Assembly: GCA_022361095.1 (NCBI GenBank)
Contig: JAKSBO010000268.1
Span: forward strand, 1-7,064
Reading direction: 5' to 3'
DNA from: Desulfobacterales bacterium
Lineage (GTDB): Bacteria > Desulfobacterota > Desulfobacteria > Desulfobacterales > Desulfobacteraceae
DNA: 7,064 nt
Position numbers and translations under genes: made by a program. The number at the start of each line of letters is the position of its first letter. The stretch's first letter is position 1. This document shows positions 5,479 to 7,064 of this stretch, piece after piece. The notes beneath the pieces are model-generated. The model did not search any database, was not told the DNA's origin, and worked only from the letters and a program-made list of their open reading frames with translations.

Positions 5479-5806
5479 GCTTGGTCTTGACAAACATGAT
5501 GGGATATACAACTATAAAATATATATAATAATAAAAACTCAAATATATACAATAAATCAATAATGACTTTGCGTATATATGAGTTCAAAAAAGCATAACA
5601 ATGCACAAGCACCAGTTTACCCTCTATATAAAAACTTGAGCCGGAAAAGTATTGCGGTCGATCGGGGGTAACGAATTTTTGAAAGCTGTTAATTTTACAT
5701 AGATTTGCCCTTTACAACGTGCTCTTTAGCACACCGGCTTGGCTAATTTGTTAGGAGTTAGACTTAAACCATAAACGCTCAACCAACAAACAAGGAGGTC
5801 TTCCAA

Positions 5807-6037
5807 ATGTCTACCGAAAAAGCTACCAATCGTTGGTTTGTCATCGCTGCCGCAATCATAATTCAGTTAGTATTTGGTGTTGTCTGTGCATGGTCTGCCT
5901 TTACCAATGTTTTGTCTGACCCGGACGGTGCCTATCAATCCACCGCACCTCGAAGCGCATGGATATTATCCTTAGGCCTTTTCTTGTTTGCACAGGTTTT
6001 GATCTGGGCCGGGATATGCTCTCGTTTCCTTTGGTAA
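5807..6037 (+). pseudogene. Truncated OFA-family MFS transporter (oxalate/formate antiporter-like), N-terminal remnant
   Basis: Only 76 codons are open. The segment NRWFVIAAAIIIQLVFGVVC (8-27), then AWSAFTNVL and a second helix WILSLGLFLFAQVLIWAG (52-69), resembles the first two helices of OxlT-type MFS carriers, including NRW near the start and the YSW/AWS motif ending helix 1. Family members have about 400 residues and 12 helices; here the frame leaves the family pattern after WAG and stops within nine codons. No further MFS helices were found downstream in any frame before the terminator at 6261. The start is sound, with AAGGAGGT 6-7 nt before the ATG, so the promoter and translation start are intact and the middle and end appear deleted. 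A functional two-helix protein is possible but unlikely. Confidence 0.72.
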
Positions 6038-6260
6038 TAAAATACGGTTTTTTGGATTAAAAAAATAGTCCCCCATAATTTTTTTGCTGTTACAAATTTT
6101 GGTCCGATTCATTCATTTGAATAAAATGGACTGGGTCAAGAGAGGATTGAGAAAGAGGTTTCACCAAGGCGCGTGCACGTTTATCTGGATTATTGTCGGC
6201 ATTGTGGTCTGGGGTCCGCCTCATTCTTAATCTCGTCTCTTATTTTTATTATCATTTCTC

Positions 6261-6293
6261 AAGCCCCCTTTTTTGGATAAGGGGGCTTTTTTT
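6261..6293 (+). terminator. Strong rho-independent terminator
   Basis: AAGCCCCCTT (6261-6270) and AAGGGGGCTT (6279-6288) form a 10-bp GC-rich stem with an 8-nt loop, followed on the plus strand by a seven-base T-run (6287-6293). It is oriented to stop transcripts from the truncated MFS gene and lies 8 bp from the satP stop on the other strand, so it also prevents antisense read-through into satP. The minus-strand exit has no T-run. Confidence 0.9.
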
Positions 6294-6300
6294 CGTTATG

Positions 6301-6864
6301 TTAGGGCATCCCTACCGGAAGGACCGCCCTGTTGTATTGTTCGTTCAGAACTTCTGCCATGGCAAGATAAATAGCGCTCAAGCCGCAGATGATTCCCTCA
6401 AACCCGGCAATTATTCCAATAAGATGGGAGCCGGTCCAATCTTTAATTGCAAGAAGAAAAAACAATATGGTCAGTGATGCAAAAACAAATTGAAGTCCTT
6501 TGTTTGATTTTAATGTCCCAAAAAACATGAACATTGTAAAGAGACCCCACATCAACAGATAGCAAGCCATGAATTTTGCGGGCGTTGGATCAGCCCAGCC
6601 GAGTTTAGGCAGCAGAATAAGTGCCACCAAAGTCAACCAAAAATGGCCATAGGATATGAATGCCGTAACACCAAAAGTATTACCTTTTTTAAACTCAAGA
6701 ATGCCGGCAATAATCTGGGCCACACCGCCATAAAAAAGACCCATAGCCAAAATCATGGAACTGATTTCAAAAAAACCGGCATTATGAATATTCAAAAGTA
6801 CAGTCGTCATTCCAAATCCCATTAATCCGAGTGGCCCCGGATTTGCCAACGTCTCGTCTCTCAT
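6301..6864 (-). CDS. satP: SatP acetate/succinate channel (GPR1/FUN34/YaaH family)
   Basis: This complete 187-residue inner-membrane protein is the same length as E. coli SatP (188) and close to it throughout. It has the family signature [14 protein letters not shown] (8-21), then [26 protein letters not shown] (40-59), [20 protein letters not shown] (60-79), [20 protein letters not shown] (111-130) and [20 protein letters not shown] (163-182). Six membrane helices can be counted. The family lets acetate (and in some members succinate or lactate) cross the membrane with protons. GGGAG lies 6 nt before the start ATG. The gene converges on the MFS remnant, with a terminator between them. No strong promoter was seen upstream. 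Together with the ActP-type symporter it gives the cell two independent acetate uptake routes. Confidence 0.95.
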   Translation of the reverse strand: MRDETLANPGPLGLMGFGMTTVLLNIHNAGFFEISSMILAMGLFYGGVAQIIAGILEFKKGNTFGVTAFISYGHFWLTLVALILLPKLGWADPTPAKFMACYLLMWGLFTMFMFFGTLKSNKGLQFVFASLTILFFLLAIKDWTGSHLIGIIAGFEGIICGLSAIYLAMAEVLNEQYNRAVLPVGMP

Positions 6865-6947
6865 CTTCTTCTCCCGTCTACATAATGATTAAAAAAAAAC
6901 TGCAAAAACACTCCCCTTAAAAAAACTTTTCTGCCAACCGGCTCAAA

Positions 6948-6958
6948 GGCGTCACGCC
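6948..6958. promoter_or_regulatory. Small GC-rich dyad upstream of satP
   Basis: GGCGT-C-ACGCC is a perfect 11-bp dyad located 83 bp before the satP start, in otherwise AT-rich sequence. It could be a regulator site. There is no direct evidence of use, and the rest of 6865-7064 shows no gene. Confidence 0.25.
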
Positions 6959-7064
6959 GAAATTCAGGGCGTCTTGGTCCGTCGGGCGGTTAACAAAAAA
7001 TTTCAAAGCATCTGTAATTCTTTTTAGTCTCTTTCCTACAAAATTTCAGCAGTAACAGGGTGCA

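Larger units (their letters stand above)
5411..5806. other. Intergenic region between the symporter and the MFS remnant
   Basis: After the terminator comes a very AT-rich stretch (about 5500-5590) with an imperfect inverted repeat, AACTCAAATATATAC (5536-5550) against GTATATATGAGTT (5573-5585). A small hairpin GTGCT-CTTT-AGCAC is at 5719-5732. TTGAAA (5679-5684) followed by TAGATT (5700-5705) is a weak possible promoter for the next gene. No coding sequence or RNA gene was recognised. Confidence 0.6.

Overview
The window reads as chromosomal DNA from a Gram-negative bacterium that lives on organic acids. Gene style (a DUF485/ActP-type symporter pair, a SatP acetate channel, a TRAP transporter, an OFA-type MFS fragment, moderate GC with AT-rich spacers) would fit a Desulfobacterota (deltaproteobacterial) sulfate reducer. 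That placement is inferred from gene content only.

Left third (1-1995, minus strand): a catabolic/uptake unit read leftwards. A FadR-type GntR regulator is continuous in one reading frame with a COG3618-type amidohydrolase (2-pyrone-4,6-dicarboxylate lactonase / galactarolactone isomerase-like). A TRAP transporter substrate-binding protein follows after about 37 bp and runs off the left edge. A sequence fitting the FadR-family operator pattern lies just upstream of the regulator start. The likely logic is regulator, sugar-acid or aromatic-acid lactone enzyme, and the transporter that imports the substrate. The fusion junction is unusual: the codons joining the two domains are a strong Shine-Dalgarno sequence placed correctly for an internal ATG, so the enzyme could also be made alone.

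Middle (1996-3209): about 1.2 kb without a convincing long gene. It holds a 20-bp perfect inverted repeat next to the regulator, six CGAAA motifs spaced about 20 bp apart ahead of a TTGACA promoter-like element, several small hairpins, and a possible 39-codon ORF with a strong ribosome-binding site.

Right half (3210-6864): monocarboxylate (acetate) uptake. A DUF485 membrane protein overlaps by ATGA with an ActP-family Na+/solute symporter that carries an unusually large hydrophilic loop, and a strong terminator follows. Next is a broken OFA-family MFS transporter, of which only about the first 70 residues remain, with a second strong terminator behind it. On the opposite strand is an intact satP (GPR1/FUN34/YaaH) acetate channel. 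The window therefore carries two unrelated types of acetate transporter plus the wreck of a third organic-anion transporter. The last 200 bp are the satP upstream region and hold no gene that I can see.
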